A DNA stretch of 64,000 nucleotides from an uncultured bacterium (GCA_902774245.1 CACYHQ010000004.1:62001-126000), one strand, 5' to 3'. Counted from the stretch's first letter, positions 51,298 through 61,034 are shown. Made by a program: numbers and translations. Notes: generated by a model from the sequence alone, not told the origin.

Positions 51298-52341
51298 ATG
51301 AAGTTGTCAGGCAAGAGAATCCGGCGGATTTTGATCGTATGTTTAACGGCGGTATGCCTCGTGCTCATGCTCTGCGCGGGATGCGTCAGGAACGCCCTTC
51401 AGAAAAATCTCCGCCAGGGCGGCTATATGGAGTCGTGGAGCGAGGAGGACGGCCGCGTGCTCTCCGGCTTGTCCTACGGCAAGGAAGCGTCGAACAAGTA
51501 CGACCTGTATCTCCCGAAAGACCTCGACCCGAAGGCGGACGCGCCGCTGCTGCTCCTGATCCACGGCGGCTCCTGGACCGGGGGGAAACGCGACGAAGTG
51601 GCGTATGACTGCAAATACTACGCGAAAAACGGCTGCATCACGGCCACCATGGATTATTCCCTGGTCTCGGACAAGAACGACGTCACGATCAAGACCATGC
51701 TCGACGAGATTACGGCGTGCATCGCGGCGCTCAAAAAACAACTCGCGAAGGAAGGGTATCAAGCCCCGAAACTCGCCGTCGGCGGCTTCTCCGCGGGCGG
51801 GCATCTGGCGCTGCTGTACGCCTATTCCCGCGCCTCGGAATCCGCCATCCCGGTCGCGTTCGTGTTCGACAAGGTCGGCCCGGTGTCGTTCCACAGGGAA
51901 TTCTGGGGCGACCGGATCGCCGCGATGCTGATCGGCTACGGCGCGCGCGTCGCGGTCGACCCGAAGAAACTCGACACGCCCGAGTTGAAGGCGGCGGCGG
52001 ACGCGCTTTCCCCGCTTCACTTCGTCAATGAAAAATCCGTTCCGACCGTCTTCGCCTACGGCGGCAGGGACGACCTCGTCAAACCGATCCACCGCGACGA
52101 GCTCGCGAAGGCGCTGGAAGCGCATCACGTCCCGAACGTCCGTGTCGATTTCCCGAACTCCAACCACATGCTCTGGGACGATCCGGACAGCACGGAGACC
52201 TTCCGCAAGGCCGTCCTCCAATACTGCGACAAGTACATGAACCGGAAGCCGTCGGCCGAAAAGAAGGAAGAAGCGAAGCCCGCGGAACAGAAGGATGAGG
52301 AGAGGCAGCCCGATCTGAAGGAAAAGGATGAGGCGAAATAA
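51298..52341 (+). CDS. Alpha/beta-hydrolase lipoprotein (carbohydrate-esterase-like)
   Basis: A 347-residue exported hydrolase. The signal ends in CAGC (lipobox; Cys29). The oxyanion motif LLIHGGSW and nucleophile motif GGFSAGGHLAL place it with BD-FAE/acetyl-esterase-like alpha/beta hydrolases; GGRDDLVKP and SNHMLW probably give the catalytic Asp and His. A charged, Lys/Glu-rich tail (about 315-347) follows. It may remove acetyl or feruloyl groups from plant polysaccharides, fitting the exported glycosidases in the window. AAAGG precedes the ATG. Confidence 0.8.
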   Translation: MKLSGKRIRRILIVCLTAVCLVLMLCAGCVRNALQKNLRQGGYMESWSEEDGRVLSGLSYGKEASNKYDLYLPKDLDPKADAPLLLLIHGGSWTGGKRDEVAYDCKYYAKNGCITATMDYSLVSDKNDVTIKTMLDEITACIAALKKQLAKEGYQAPKLAVGGFSAGGHLALLYAYSRASESAIPVAFVFDKVGPVSFHREFWGDRIAAMLIGYGARVAVDPKKLDTPELKAAADALSPLHFVNEKSVPTVFAYGGRDDLVKPIHRDELAKALEAHHVPNVRVDFPNSNHMLWDDPDSTETFRKAVLQYCDKYMNRKPSAEKKEEAKPAEQKDEERQPDLKEKDEAK

Positions 52342-52436
52342 GCCGTTTCATCTGTCCGTCTTCGTCACAAATATTCCGCCTCGATCCATTTTGAAATGCC
52401 GCAAATAAAGCATCAAAAAAAAGCTTTTTTGTAAAC

Positions 52437-52464
52437 TTGACATCTGGTCAAAACATGCTATAGT
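52437..52464 (+). promoter_or_regulatory. Promoter for the 1284-residue lipoprotein operon
   Basis: TTGACA (52437-52442), a 16-nt spacer and TATAGT (52459-52464). A run AAAAAAGCTTTTTT just upstream may be a weak terminator for the preceding gene. Confidence 0.65.
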
Positions 52465-52554
52465 ATCCTAAAAAACAACTCCATTTTTCTTAAAAAGCAA
52501 TCCCCGCCTGACCGCGGCAGACGATTTTTCCCCATTTTCAACAAGGAGCAGACC

Positions 52555-55500
52555 ATGACAATATCCCGCAAGAATCGGTCCGTTACGGAAAAAGCCTCCT
52601 CCATTCAAAAAACCACCTCGAAAATCATAGCGCTGACGCTGGTCTGCCTTTCCGCGGTCCTGTGGCTCGTCGCCTGCTCGGACGGTTCCCTGCCGCCGAA
52701 GGAAGGGGCGGAGCTGTGCCTGAACGAATTCTGCGAAGCGGTCAAAGCGGAGGACTGGACAAAGGCGACCGGAACCATCGACATGGCGACGGCCGATCCC
52801 ATGCTGCTGAGTGTATGGAACTGCGAAGCATATACCGAAGCGGAAGATCTCCTGAGCAAAGGCAAAAACCTGAAAAAAGCGCTCGATATCCTGGCGGAGA
52901 TCCCGGACAGCAGCGAGGAATTCACGGGAATCCGGGAATCTCTCGCCACGCTCCCCGCCGCTTCGCGGAAAAAGATTACCGACCAGCTCCCGAGTATCTG
53001 CCGATTCCTGCGTGGAGTCGATGCGTTCCAGCTGAAGATGTTCGTGCTTACCCTCTCCGAAGACCGGAAGTTTCTCGAGGTCTCGAAGGACCTTGTACGG
53101 CTTCAGCTCTCCTCCACGGAGGAGCCATTTGAAGCCGTCTTCCGAAAGAACGGAAAGGAATGGCGTCTTTCCTCTCTGGAACGCCGGCTGACGGCGGGGC
53201 GGGAAGACCCCTCGGAAGTTGAACTTGTATATGCGAAAACGACGGCGAAGAAAAAATACGATGCCGGTTCCCCGGAACAGGCGCTCGTGGATTTCTGGAC
53301 CGCCGAATCGAAGCTGGATGTTGACGAGGTGCAGACTTTCCTCGCCGACGATTACATCAAGGTCGATGTCAACACGGTCCAGCGGACGAAAGCCGAATAT
53401 ATCGAACAAGGACAGGGGCTCAAAGGCGATTCGCTCTACGAGTTTTTCCGGTCCGAGATCGAACACACCGATGCCGGGACCGACTGGACTGCATTTTCGG
53501 AGTACCTGAAGTCGCTCGCGGGAAGCGAGGTGGAAGAATTCCTAATGGAGCATTACCGGAAACGGAACAGATCGGAGGGAAAAATGCTGCTGCAGACCAT
53601 GTCCGTAGTCCCGGACAGCCGCAAGGTCGAGGGCGACAGCGCGTCCCTGGACGTCACGGTCTGTGATCAGACACTTGGCCGCATACAAATCCATGTCGAA
53701 CTGGTCCGCAAGGACGGCAAATGGCTGATCCGAAAAGAAGTTTATACTCTCCTGCCGCCCGCGACCGACGCGGAAAAGAAATCCATGGGCAAGACGCTGC
53801 GCCTGATGGGCGTGGCGTTCGACGACGAGGACGAAAACAGGTTCGCCGGCATCTACGACAACATCGACAAAGCGCCGCTCACCAGAAAAAGCATCGACGA
53901 AAAGGAATACAGGGCGCTGTGGGAGATCCTGAAGACGGAAGACCGGTTCGTCTCCTACGACGCGGCACGTTTCCTCTACGATCAGGACAACCTGTTCCCG
54001 GAGGAAGTGAAACAGCTCAAGTTCAACGAGGATTCCCGCCTCGACCAGCTTGCCGCCAAGCTCCGCGATTTCTATTTCGTCAACGACCCGAACGCCGTCT
54101 TCCCCGGGGCGGACGAGGCGGAACGGGCGGAGGAATGGGGCACGCTCAGCCGCGTGATCGTGGGCAAGGCGGTGCTCGGCAGGTTTGTCTGGGGGCGTTA
54201 CCAGAAGCATAAGGCGGGCTATCTGGATCAGATGCTGGCTTCCTGGCTCGAAAAGGCGAAGGTCACGGACGACAACGCCGACCTCATCATCAATCTCTGG
54301 TCGAGTTATCCGCCGGATCCGAGGGTCTGCGACCGGATGAAACTGATCGACACCCTCGCAAAAAACGGCGCACCGGAATGGGTGACGAGTTATCTGCGCG
54401 GCTGGACCTCCATTCAGATGGCATGGGAAGCGCGCGGCATCGGCACCGCGTCGACCGTTACCGACGAAGGCTGGAATAAGTTCAGGCTGTACCTGAACGA
54501 CGCCGACCGCTACCTGGACCGCTCCATCAAGCTCAATCCCGACAACTACTTCGCATACTGCGAAAAGATCACGACCGCCATGGGTCACGGGACCTCGGCG
54601 CAGGAACTGGATAACTTCAGGAAAGGCATCGCGATCGCGCCGGAAGACGGTTCGCATCTGGGATACCTTCTGACCGCGCTCATGCCCCGCTGGGGCGGCT
54701 CCCGCCACGAGATGAAGCAGATACTTCTGGAAGGCATGAAACAGGATGAAAACAAATCCCGCATCCCCCTCGTGTCATTCAACTACATCAACCTCGACAT
54801 GTTCAACAATGAATTCGTGCCGCTCACGTTCCGCTCGTTCTACATGGATCCGGTCGTGCAGGATTGCGGCGAACGCCTCTTCGCGCAGGCGCTGAAGAGG
54901 AGCAAGGACGCGTACTACCAGAACGTGATCCGCTTCGAACAGGCGCTGTTCTACCTGAACAGTCTCCGCTACGAGGATGCGCTCAAGGCATTCGACAAGA
55001 TCACGTACAAGGGGAAGGAGCTCGACAAATTCCTGTACGACAACAGCGTGCTGAAATTCCAGACCAATTATCCCGTCGTCCCGATCTACGAGGACCCGAA
55101 AGCGGCGTTCGATCTCAGGCGAAGCGCCGTCGCGCCGATCCTCCGCAGGATCGAGCTCAATTTCGTGACGGAAAAGATCCCGCCCGCGGTCGCGCGCCGT
55201 CAGTTGCTTTCGCTGGCGGAAACCGACGAGGCGAAATCCGATCCGTCCATCCGGAACTCCCTGATCGACCTCGCCGCCGCGTGGGGCGAACCCGAACAGG
55301 CAGGCGCGAATTACAAGACGAACCAAAACCATTCCGCCCCCGCGTGGGAATGCGCGTGTTTCATCGCCAATGAGGACCGCATCCGGTTCTTCTTCGATCA
55401 CGGCTACGATGTCGGGGCTGTGCCGCATTTCTTCCTCCGCGCCAGGTATTACGCCGGACTCACGCTGGACGCTTCGAACCGGTCCAAGCTCGAACAGATC

Positions 55501-56409
55501 CGCAGGATGATCGCTGCCGAGGCGAAAAAATACTGGAAATACGTCGTGGACGATACCGATCCGGAACGGACGATCGAGGTGGAATACGATTCGCCGCGGA
55601 TCGACTATGCAATGGTCGCAAAATCCGCAAAGTCCTCCAACAGGGACCTGCTGGTGATCGAATATGAATCCATCCACCAATTCATCTTCAATCTCAACGG
55701 CGACGCCCTGACCATCGAGCCGTTCCAGTACGCGCCGCTGCCGTCCGTCGTGATGGTCAACGGGAAGCCGTGGACCAACCTGTCGAAGCCGTTCCGCCTT
55801 CCATTCAAGCCCGATCTGTCGCACGGGTTCTCCATGCTTCTCCGGGGCGCGTCGAAGTGGAGCACGCAGGCGTTCTGCGACGGGGACAAGCGCGCGGAAC
55901 TGCTGGTCTGCCCCGTATATGAATTCGACCGTGCGAAGATGGCGTTCGCCGTCCTGTTCGGTTCGAACGCCCTTCCCCCGGCGCCCCAGTCGCAGAAGCC
56001 CGCGCAGCAGGTGATCGGCGGACTCAACCCGAAGCGCGTGAACTCCGTTCCCTTCGACCCGGAAACGATGAACGGAGAATCGGCCGAAAAACGGAGGAAG
56101 TCGATCGTCTTCGAGGGAATGATCGACGGCGCCGGGCTCTTCACGTTCAACGGGAACAAGGTCACGTACAAGCATTCGACGTTCGATTACCCCGACTATA
56201 TCAAGATCAACGGCGTCACATGGGACAACCTCAACGTCCCGTTCAAGCTGGATTTCACCCCGGACTACTCCAAAACGAAAGTCGTCGAGATGGACGGCCG
56301 CGGCGGGATCCGGTTGGACTACACGCAGGACAAGCTGGAACTCTTCATCAACGACAGCGAGGCATCCCGCGCCGAATATCGCGTCTCCATGTATTTTGAG
56401 GACAATTGA
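52555..56409 (+). CDS. Giant unknown lipoprotein with helical repeats and duplicated C-terminal domain
   Basis: A 1284-residue protein with a lipoprotein signal ending in LVAC (Cys41). Residues about 50-215 and 235-400 look like two NTF2/DUF4878-like domains (each ends in a 'RKDGKWLIRKE' or 'RKNGKEWRLSSLE' strand). A helical TPR-like middle (about 410-990) contains DADRYLDRSIKLNPDNYFAYCEK and RFEQALFYLNSLRYEDALKAFDKI. Two copies of a beta domain follow at about 1035-1140 and 1182-1284; each has an F-x-F/N-G start, Y-x2-(I/V)-x-(I/V)-NG-x-(P/T)-W-x-NL and PF-x-L-x-F-x-PD-x-S. I do not recognise the full-length family. It is anchored probably in the periplasm or at the surface. Confidence 0.75.
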   Translation: MTISRKNRSVTEKASSIQKTTSKIIALTLVCLSAVLWLVACSDGSLPPKEGAELCLNEFCEAVKAEDWTKATGTIDMATADPMLLSVWNCEAYTEAEDLLSKGKNLKKALDILAEIPDSSEEFTGIRESLATLPAASRKKITDQLPSICRFLRGVDAFQLKMFVLTLSEDRKFLEVSKDLVRLQLSSTEEPFEAVFRKNGKEWRLSSLERRLTAGREDPSEVELVYAKTTAKKKYDAGSPEQALVDFWTAESKLDVDEVQTFLADDYIKVDVNTVQRTKAEYIEQGQGLKGDSLYEFFRSEIEHTDAGTDWTAFSEYLKSLAGSEVEEFLMEHYRKRNRSEGKMLLQTMSVVPDSRKVEGDSASLDVTVCDQTLGRIQIHVELVRKDGKWLIRKEVYTLLPPATDAEKKSMGKTLRLMGVAFDDEDENRFAGIYDNIDKAPLTRKSIDEKEYRALWEILKTEDRFVSYDAARFLYDQDNLFPEEVKQLKFNEDSRLDQLAAKLRDFYFVNDPNAVFPGADEAERAEEWGTLSRVIVGKAVLGRFVWGRYQKHKAGYLDQMLASWLEKAKVTDDNADLIINLWSSYPPDPRVCDRMKLIDTLAKNGAPEWVTSYLRGWTSIQMAWEARGIGTASTVTDEGWNKFRLYLNDADRYLDRSIKLNPDNYFAYCEKITTAMGHGTSAQELDNFRKGIAIAPEDGSHLGYLLTALMPRWGGSRHEMKQILLEGMKQDENKSRIPLVSFNYINLDMFNNEFVPLTFRSFYMDPVVQDCGERLFAQALKRSKDAYYQNVIRFEQALFYLNSLRYEDALKAFDKITYKGKELDKFLYDNSVLKFQTNYPVVPIYEDPKAAFDLRRSAVAPILRRIELNFVTEKIPPAVARRQLLSLAETDEAKSDPSIRNSLIDLAAAWGEPEQAGANYKTNQNHSAPAWECACFIANEDRIRFFFDHGYDVGAVPHFFLRARYYAGLTLDASNRSKLEQIRRMIAAEAKKYWKYVVDDTDPERTIEVEYDSPRIDYAMVAKSAKSSNRDLLVIEYESIHQFIFNLNGDALTIEPFQYAPLPSVVMVNGKPWTNLSKPFRLPFKPDLSHGFSMLLRGASKWSTQAFCDGDKRAELLVCPVYEFDRAKMAFAVLFGSNALPPAPQSQKPAQQVIGGLNPKRVNSVPFDPETMNGESAEKRRKSIVFEGMIDGAGLFTFNGNKVTYKHSTFDYPDYIKINGVTWDNLNVPFKLDFTPDYSKTKVVEMDGRGGIRLDYTQDKLELFINDSEASRAEYRVSMYFEDN

Positions 56410-56430
56410 ACAGTCTGGAAAGGTTTTGAC

Positions 56431-57372
56431 ATGACATCCGCACGCTCGATTTACAGATTGTTTGCCGCCCTCGCCGCCGCGCTTTTCATGTTTCTCTGCA
56501 CGGGATGCAGGCATGACGTAGTCAATGAGCAAGGCGAAACGGTCAGCGCCGTGATTACGCCGCTCCAGATCGGTCCACTGCTGTGGCCCGTCGGGGAGGA
56601 AGATGTTACCACCTACGGCATTTCCACTGGATTGGCGACATATGACAGAGACTCATGCGGGATCTTTGCCTCGATCCTGGGATCGGGTTTTAGCGGAACC
56701 AACTACGGGGTATCAGCTGGTCTTTTATTCGCAATAGAAGGCAGCGATTCAAGCTTCAATGGGATTTCGGCCGGGCTTTCGGATCTTCCGGATTTCCTTG
56801 GATACGCCCCGCCTTCCGGGACGCAGAACGGCATTTCCGTTTTTCCGTTTATGGTCAAAAGCAAAACAAACGGGCTTTCCGTTGAGGCTATGACTGCAAA
56901 AAAGAGGTTCAACGGAATTGACTTTTGTCTTTGCAACATTTACGGGACCAAGGGAGCCGGACTGCAGGTGATCGGACTGGATTGTTCCGGGTACAACGAC
57001 AGCAAAATTACCGGCTGCCAGATCGGAGGCATTTTGACCTCCGCCGTTCGCGGTGCGCAGATCGGTGCGATCACGTACAATTCGGGGATAGATCGGGGAC
57101 GCGATCGCCGGGATTCGCTCGGGAAATGCCTGAATTTGGGCGTTATGAACCTCGATTTGACGGAGGGGTTTCAGGTCGGGGCGGTCAACAACACCTCGGA
57201 AGGAAATCCGGTTCAGATCGGGCTGTTCAACACCACGTTTGAGGGCAGTCCGTTCCAGATCGGATTGCTGAACATCAACCCGAACGGATTCCTGCCGGTC
57301 TTCCCGTTCTTCAATTACAGCGTCAAGAAGGGCGCGTACGAACGCGAACAGGAATCGGAGGTCGGGTTCTGA
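56431..57372 (+). CDS. LA_2272-like surface-repeat lipoprotein
   Basis: A 313-residue lipoprotein (lipobox CTGC). The mature part consists of short glycine-rich beta repeats: GISTGLA, GVSAGLL, GISAGLS, then GCQIGGIL, GAQIGAIT, FQVGAVNN, VQIGLFN, FQIGLLN and finally FLPVFPFFNYSV. This 'QIGLxN' pattern is that of LA_2272-family surface repeat proteins, known from Leptospira and other groups with many lipoproteins. Such repeats probably fold as a solenoid. It follows the 1284-residue lipoprotein by 21 bases and probably shares its transcript. Function unknown. Confidence 0.75.
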   Translation: MTSARSIYRLFAALAAALFMFLCTGCRHDVVNEQGETVSAVITPLQIGPLLWPVGEEDVTTYGISTGLATYDRDSCGIFASILGSGFSGTNYGVSAGLLFAIEGSDSSFNGISAGLSDLPDFLGYAPPSGTQNGISVFPFMVKSKTNGLSVEAMTAKKRFNGIDFCLCNIYGTKGAGLQVIGLDCSGYNDSKITGCQIGGILTSAVRGAQIGAITYNSGIDRGRDRRDSLGKCLNLGVMNLDLTEGFQVGAVNNTSEGNPVQIGLFNTTFEGSPFQIGLLNINPNGFLPVFPFFNYSVKKGAYEREQESEVGF

Positions 57373-57417
57373 GTTCGAATCCGGCGAAAAAGGAAGACGG
57401 AAAACGGAGGCGTTTTC

Positions 57418-58188
57418 ATGCACGAGATCAAGGCGGCAAAATACCCGAAACCGAAACAGTTGTCCGATCCGTATCAGCGTTACGGCGACGAGCTGAAAAA
57501 AAGCATCCTGCAAAAGGACGGATGTTATCTGAACGCACGCGAGCTCACGGTCCTGTTTCACGGGTCGACGCCCGCCGGGACCTACGACGAATCCGCCCAT
57601 TATCTGCCGGACGTCACGCGTTGGCTCGCCGCGCACTACCGGGAATGCGTGCATGCTCGCGATGAGGAGTACGAAGAGCTGTTCAAACGGTTTCTCATGT
57701 GGACGGTCTTCTTCCACTCCGAACTGGTCAAGGACGGCACGTGGGACGACCTGAACCTTTATCTGTCCGATCTTTTCGCCCTCGCGACCGAACGCTTCGA
57801 GCTGTACGGCGGCGATCCGGAGGGATTCGAATGCGTCCAATACTTCTTCGCCTATTTCGGGCACGGGTCGTTCATGCAGACCGACGACCCGCTCGGGACC
57901 TGCAGGGATTTCCCGTTCGGGATCACGGACGAATACATGGCGCGCCGTTTCCATAATCCGGTGTCCTGCGCCGATCACGCGTGGCTGATCCTGCTCGTGA
58001 TGGGCAACCGCGGACTGACCTGGCGCTACGGCTTAAACGACATCCACGACAGCGCGTTTCTGGAAAAACTGTGGAACGATCCGGCGTGGCGGTCGGCGGC
58101 GGTCACGACTGTCATCGCCGAGACCGAGGCGCACCCGGAGCTGACCGACTACTGGTCGGCGTGCCTGGACTACGGGCTGTTTTTCTGA
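57418..58188 (+). CDS. Unknown soluble protein
   Basis: A 256-residue protein without signal or membrane segments, rich in aromatic residues and His/Asp/Glu, mostly helical. Segments such as CVQYFFAYFGHGSFMQTDD and SCADHAWLILLVMGNRGLTWRYG are not from a family I recognise. GGAG lies upstream of the ATG. It starts 46 bases after the LA_2272-like gene. Confidence 0.7.
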   Translation: MHEIKAAKYPKPKQLSDPYQRYGDELKKSILQKDGCYLNARELTVLFHGSTPAGTYDESAHYLPDVTRWLAAHYRECVHARDEEYEELFKRFLMWTVFFHSELVKDGTWDDLNLYLSDLFALATERFELYGGDPEGFECVQYFFAYFGHGSFMQTDDPLGTCRDFPFGITDEYMARRFHNPVSCADHAWLILLVMGNRGLTWRYGLNDIHDSAFLEKLWNDPAWRSAAVTTVIAETEAHPELTDYWSACLDYGLFF

Positions 58189-58234
58189 TTTGCCGCGTCC
58201 CGAAAAAAAGAGTGAAATCACCGGTTCTTTCAGC

Positions 58235-58262
58235 TTGCAATCCGCACAGACAGGTGTATGTT
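58235..58262 (+). promoter_or_regulatory. Promoter for the Bro-N gene
   Basis: TTGCAA (58235-58240), a 16-nt spacer and TATGTT (58257-58262). Confidence 0.5.
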
Positions 58263-58310
58263 ATAACGAACAGTCAAACAACAAACAACTGGCGGAATCG
58301 AAAAAACGAA

Positions 58311-59189
58311 ATGAGCGAAAACGAAGATAAAAAATCCCTCGTGGTCTTTCAGGACAAGACTATCCGGAGAACATGGCACAACGACGAATGGTATTTTTCC
58401 GTAGTGGACGTCGTCGCCGTTTTAACGGACAGCGTGAACCCGCGTGATTACTGGTTCAAAATGAAGAAACGAGTTCATTTTGAGGATGGATTTGAACTGT
58501 CGACAATTTGTCTACAGTTGAAATTGCCCGCTCCGGACGGAAAGATGCGGACAACAGATTGCGCCAACATCAAAGGCATGTTCCGTATTATCCAGTCCAT
58601 CCCCTCCCCGAAAGCTGAGCCGTTCAAACAATGGCTGGCGCAGGTCGGCTATGACCGTGTGCGGGAAATCGAAAATCCCGAACTGGCTCAGGAGCGCATG
58701 AAGGCGCTTTACGAGCAGAAAGGGTATCCGAAGGACTGGATCGACAAACGGCTTCGCGGCATCGCCATCCGGCAGAACCTGACGGACGAATGGAAGGAAC
58801 GCGGCATCACGGAGGAACGCGATTACGCGATTCTGACCGCCGAGATCAGCAAGGCGACGTTCGGCATGACACCCTCCGCATACAAAACATACAAGGGGCT
58901 GGACTCGCCCAATCAGAATCTTCGCGATCACATGACCGACCTGGAGCTGATCTTCACCATGCTCGGCGAACGCGTTACGACGGAGCTTTCCCGACAGGAG
59001 AAGCCCACGAACATGCCCGGACACAAATCGGTCGCCAAACGAGGCGGAAGAGTCGCCGGAAACGCCCGCAGGGAAACGGAAAAAGAATTGGGGCACTCCA
59101 TCATCAGCCCGAAAAACTTCCTGCCGAACGGCGACACGCCCGGCCTGCTTTCGGAAGATGAAACAAAAGATACGAAAAAGAAAAGATAA
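58311..59189 (+). CDS. Bro-N domain protein (phage antirepressor/DinD-like)
   Basis: A 292-residue protein. Residues about 10-100 form a Bro-N domain (FQDKTIRRTWHNDEWYFSVVDVVAVLTD in segment 13-40), and FRIIQSIPSPKAEPFKQWLAQVGYDRVREIENPEL in segment 89-123 is typical of BRO-family proteins. The C-terminal half (about 125-260) is helical and resembles DNA-damage-inducible DinD-like tails. BRO proteins bind DNA, usually in phages; free-standing chromosomal copies are common in gut bacteria. The ATG at 58311 has only a weak ribosome site. No other phage genes are near, so it is an orphan. Confidence 0.8.
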   Translation: MSENEDKKSLVVFQDKTIRRTWHNDEWYFSVVDVVAVLTDSVNPRDYWFKMKKRVHFEDGFELSTICLQLKLPAPDGKMRTTDCANIKGMFRIIQSIPSPKAEPFKQWLAQVGYDRVREIENPELAQERMKALYEQKGYPKDWIDKRLRGIAIRQNLTDEWKERGITEERDYAILTAEISKATFGMTPSAYKTYKGLDSPNQNLRDHMTDLELIFTMLGERVTTELSRQEKPTNMPGHKSVAKRGGRVAGNARRETEKELGHSIISPKNFLPNGDTPGLLSEDETKDTKKKR

Positions 59190-59345
59190 TATCCCGCATC
59201 TCAATTCATGATCGGTTTATGGGCGTACACGCAGGGCAGATAACGGGCAACAGTTCCTCCCAAAAACGGGACGGGCATCCGGCACCGCCGCAAAGGCACA
59301 TTTTTATTAAAATCTACCGTTTCGGACTGGATTTTTTCCCGTTTC

Positions 59346-59366
59346 AGTATCATATTATATGATACT
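59346..59366. promoter_or_regulatory. Perfect palindrome over the guaA promoter, probable operator
   Basis: AGTATCATAT-T-ATATGATACT is a perfect 10-bp inverted repeat around one base, overlapping the only AT-rich -10-like sequence upstream of guaA and ending 31 bases before its ATG. Position and symmetry fit a repressor operator. No convincing -35 box was found. The upstream gap 59190-59345 shows nothing else. Confidence 0.55.
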
Positions 59367-59397
59367 CTTTTTTTCAGACCCCATGAGAAACAATGTT

Positions 59398-60942
59398 ATG
59401 AATCATCCTGAAACCATTCTCGTGCTGGATTTCGGATCCCAGTACAGCCAGCTCATCGCCCGGCGTGTCCGCGAACTCCACGTCTACAGCCGGATCGTCT
59501 CCTGGAAGACCCCGGCGGAAGAGATCCGCGCCGCCGCGCCCGCGGGCATCATCCTGAGCGGCGGCCCCGCGAGCGTATACCAGGCCAACGCCCCGAAATG
59601 CGACCCGGCGATCTTCGAACTCGGCATCCCGGTGCTGGGCATCTGCTACGGCCTCCAGCTCATGGTCGAGACGCTCGGCGGCGAAGTGGCGCACGGCGAC
59701 GCCCGCGAATACGGCAAAGCCATCGTCACCTCCACGGCCGCCTCGCCGCTCTTCGAGGATGTCCCATCCGAGACCCAGATGTGGATGTCCCACGGCGACA
59801 AGGTCACGCGTCTGCCCGAGGGCTTCAAGACCTGCGCGAAGACCGACAACACCGAGTTCGCCGCCGTGCAGGACCTCGACCGCCGCCTCTTCGGCATCCA
59901 GTTCCACCCGGAGGTCGTCCACTCCCCGATGGGCCCGCTCGTCATCGAGAATTTCTGCCTCGGCATCTGCGGCTGCTCCGCGAACTGGACCATATCCGAC
60001 TTCATCGAACGCTCCGTGGCGGAAATCCGCGAGACCGTCGGATCCGCGAACGTGATCCTCGGCCTCTCCGGCGGCGTCGACTCCTCCGTGGCCGCCGCGC
60101 TCATCCACAAGGCGATCGGCGACCAGCTCACCTGCGTCTTCGTGAACAACGGCCTGCTCCGCAAGGACGAGCCCGAACGCGTCCGCGAGCTCTTCGGCGG
60201 CACGTTCAAGATGTCGCTCGTGTACGTCGACGCGACCGATCGGTTCCTCTCGAAGCTCGCCGGCGTCAACGAGCCCGAACGCAAGCGCAAGATCATCGGC
60301 GGCGAGTTCATCCAGGTGTTCAGCGACGCCTGCGCGAACATCCCCGACGTGACCTTCCTCGCGCAGGGCACCACCTACCCGGACGTCATCGAGAGCATCT
60401 CCATCGACGGCAACCCGAGCGCCGTCATCAAGAGCCACCACAACGTCGGCGGCCTCCCCGCCCACATGAAGTTCAAGCTGCTCGAACCCCTCAGCCGCCT
60501 CTTCAAGGACGAGGTGCGCGAAGTGGGCCGCCAGCTCGGCCTGCCCGAAGAGATGGTCATGCGCCAGCCCTTCCCCGGCCCCGGACTCGCCGTCCGCTGC
60601 GTCGGCGAAGTCACGCCCGGCAAGCTCGCCGTCCTGCGCGGCGCGGACAAGATCATCGTCGACGAGATGAAGAAGGCCAACCTCTACTACAAGATCTGGC
60701 AGACCTTCGCCGTCTTCCTCCCCGTGCGCTCCGTCGGCGTCATGGGCGACGAACGCACCTACGAGGACGCCATCGCCATCCGCGCGGTCGAAAGCCGCGA
60801 CGGCATGACCGCCGACTGGGTGCGCCTCCCCTACCCGCTCCTTGCGCGCATCTCCAACCGCATCATCAACGAGGTCGACGGCGTGAACCGCGTCGTCTAC
60901 GACATCACGTCCAAGCCCCCGGGAACCATCGAGTGGGAATGA
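59398..60942 (+). CDS. guaA: GuaA, GMP synthase (glutamine-hydrolysing)
   Basis: A 514-residue two-domain enzyme. The glutaminase domain has [11 protein letters not shown], the nucleophile Cys83 in GICYGLQ, and His170/Glu172 in FHPEVVHS. The ATP-pyrophosphatase domain begins with the P-loop SGGVDSS (224-230), and the dimerisation domain ends with [15 protein letters not shown]. It makes GMP from XMP. I chose the ATG at 59398 because GAGA lies upstream and [10 protein letters not shown] then starts at the usual distance; two upstream in-frame starts fall in or near the palindrome. A terminator lies at 61060-61094. Confidence 0.96.
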   Translation: MNHPETILVLDFGSQYSQLIARRVRELHVYSRIVSWKTPAEEIRAAAPAGIILSGGPASVYQANAPKCDPAIFELGIPVLGICYGLQLMVETLGGEVAHGDAREYGKAIVTSTAASPLFEDVPSETQMWMSHGDKVTRLPEGFKTCAKTDNTEFAAVQDLDRRLFGIQFHPEVVHSPMGPLVIENFCLGICGCSANWTISDFIERSVAEIRETVGSANVILGLSGGVDSSVAAALIHKAIGDQLTCVFVNNGLLRKDEPERVRELFGGTFKMSLVYVDATDRFLSKLAGVNEPERKRKIIGGEFIQVFSDACANIPDVTFLAQGTTYPDVIESISIDGNPSAVIKSHHNVGGLPAHMKFKLLEPLSRLFKDEVREVGRQLGLPEEMVMRQPFPGPGLAVRCVGEVTPGKLAVLRGADKIIVDEMKKANLYYKIWQTFAVFLPVRSVGVMGDERTYEDAIAIRAVESRDGMTADWVRLPYPLLARISNRIINEVDGVNRVVYDITSKPPGTIEWE

Positions 60943-61034
60943 GGGCAAGCCCTCAACTGCAGTAGTGCTCTCAGCTCCGCTTGAGCACGAGGACAAGTTC
61001 TCGACTGCGGTAGCGGCTTGCTTCGCATCGCCAC
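60941..61034 (+). repeat. Two imperfect tandem ~47-bp repeats after guaA
   Basis: Unit 1 (60941-60988) begins GAGGGCAAGCCCTC then ACTGCAGTAGTG; unit 2 (60989-61034) begins GAGGACAAGTTCTC then ACTGCGGTAGCG. Each unit starts with a hairpin; in unit 2 the C/T changes keep the pairing as G-U pairs, so the fold is conserved. Unit 1 also has GTGCTC facing GAGCAC. It starts at the last base pair of guaA's stop codon. Confidence 0.6.

Noticed and set aside
57360..57390. GTTCGAATCC, resembling a tRNA T-loop
   Set aside because: The flanking bases cannot form the five-pair T-stem and no acceptor or anticodon arm is present; it is the end of the LA_2272-like gene and its downstream gap.
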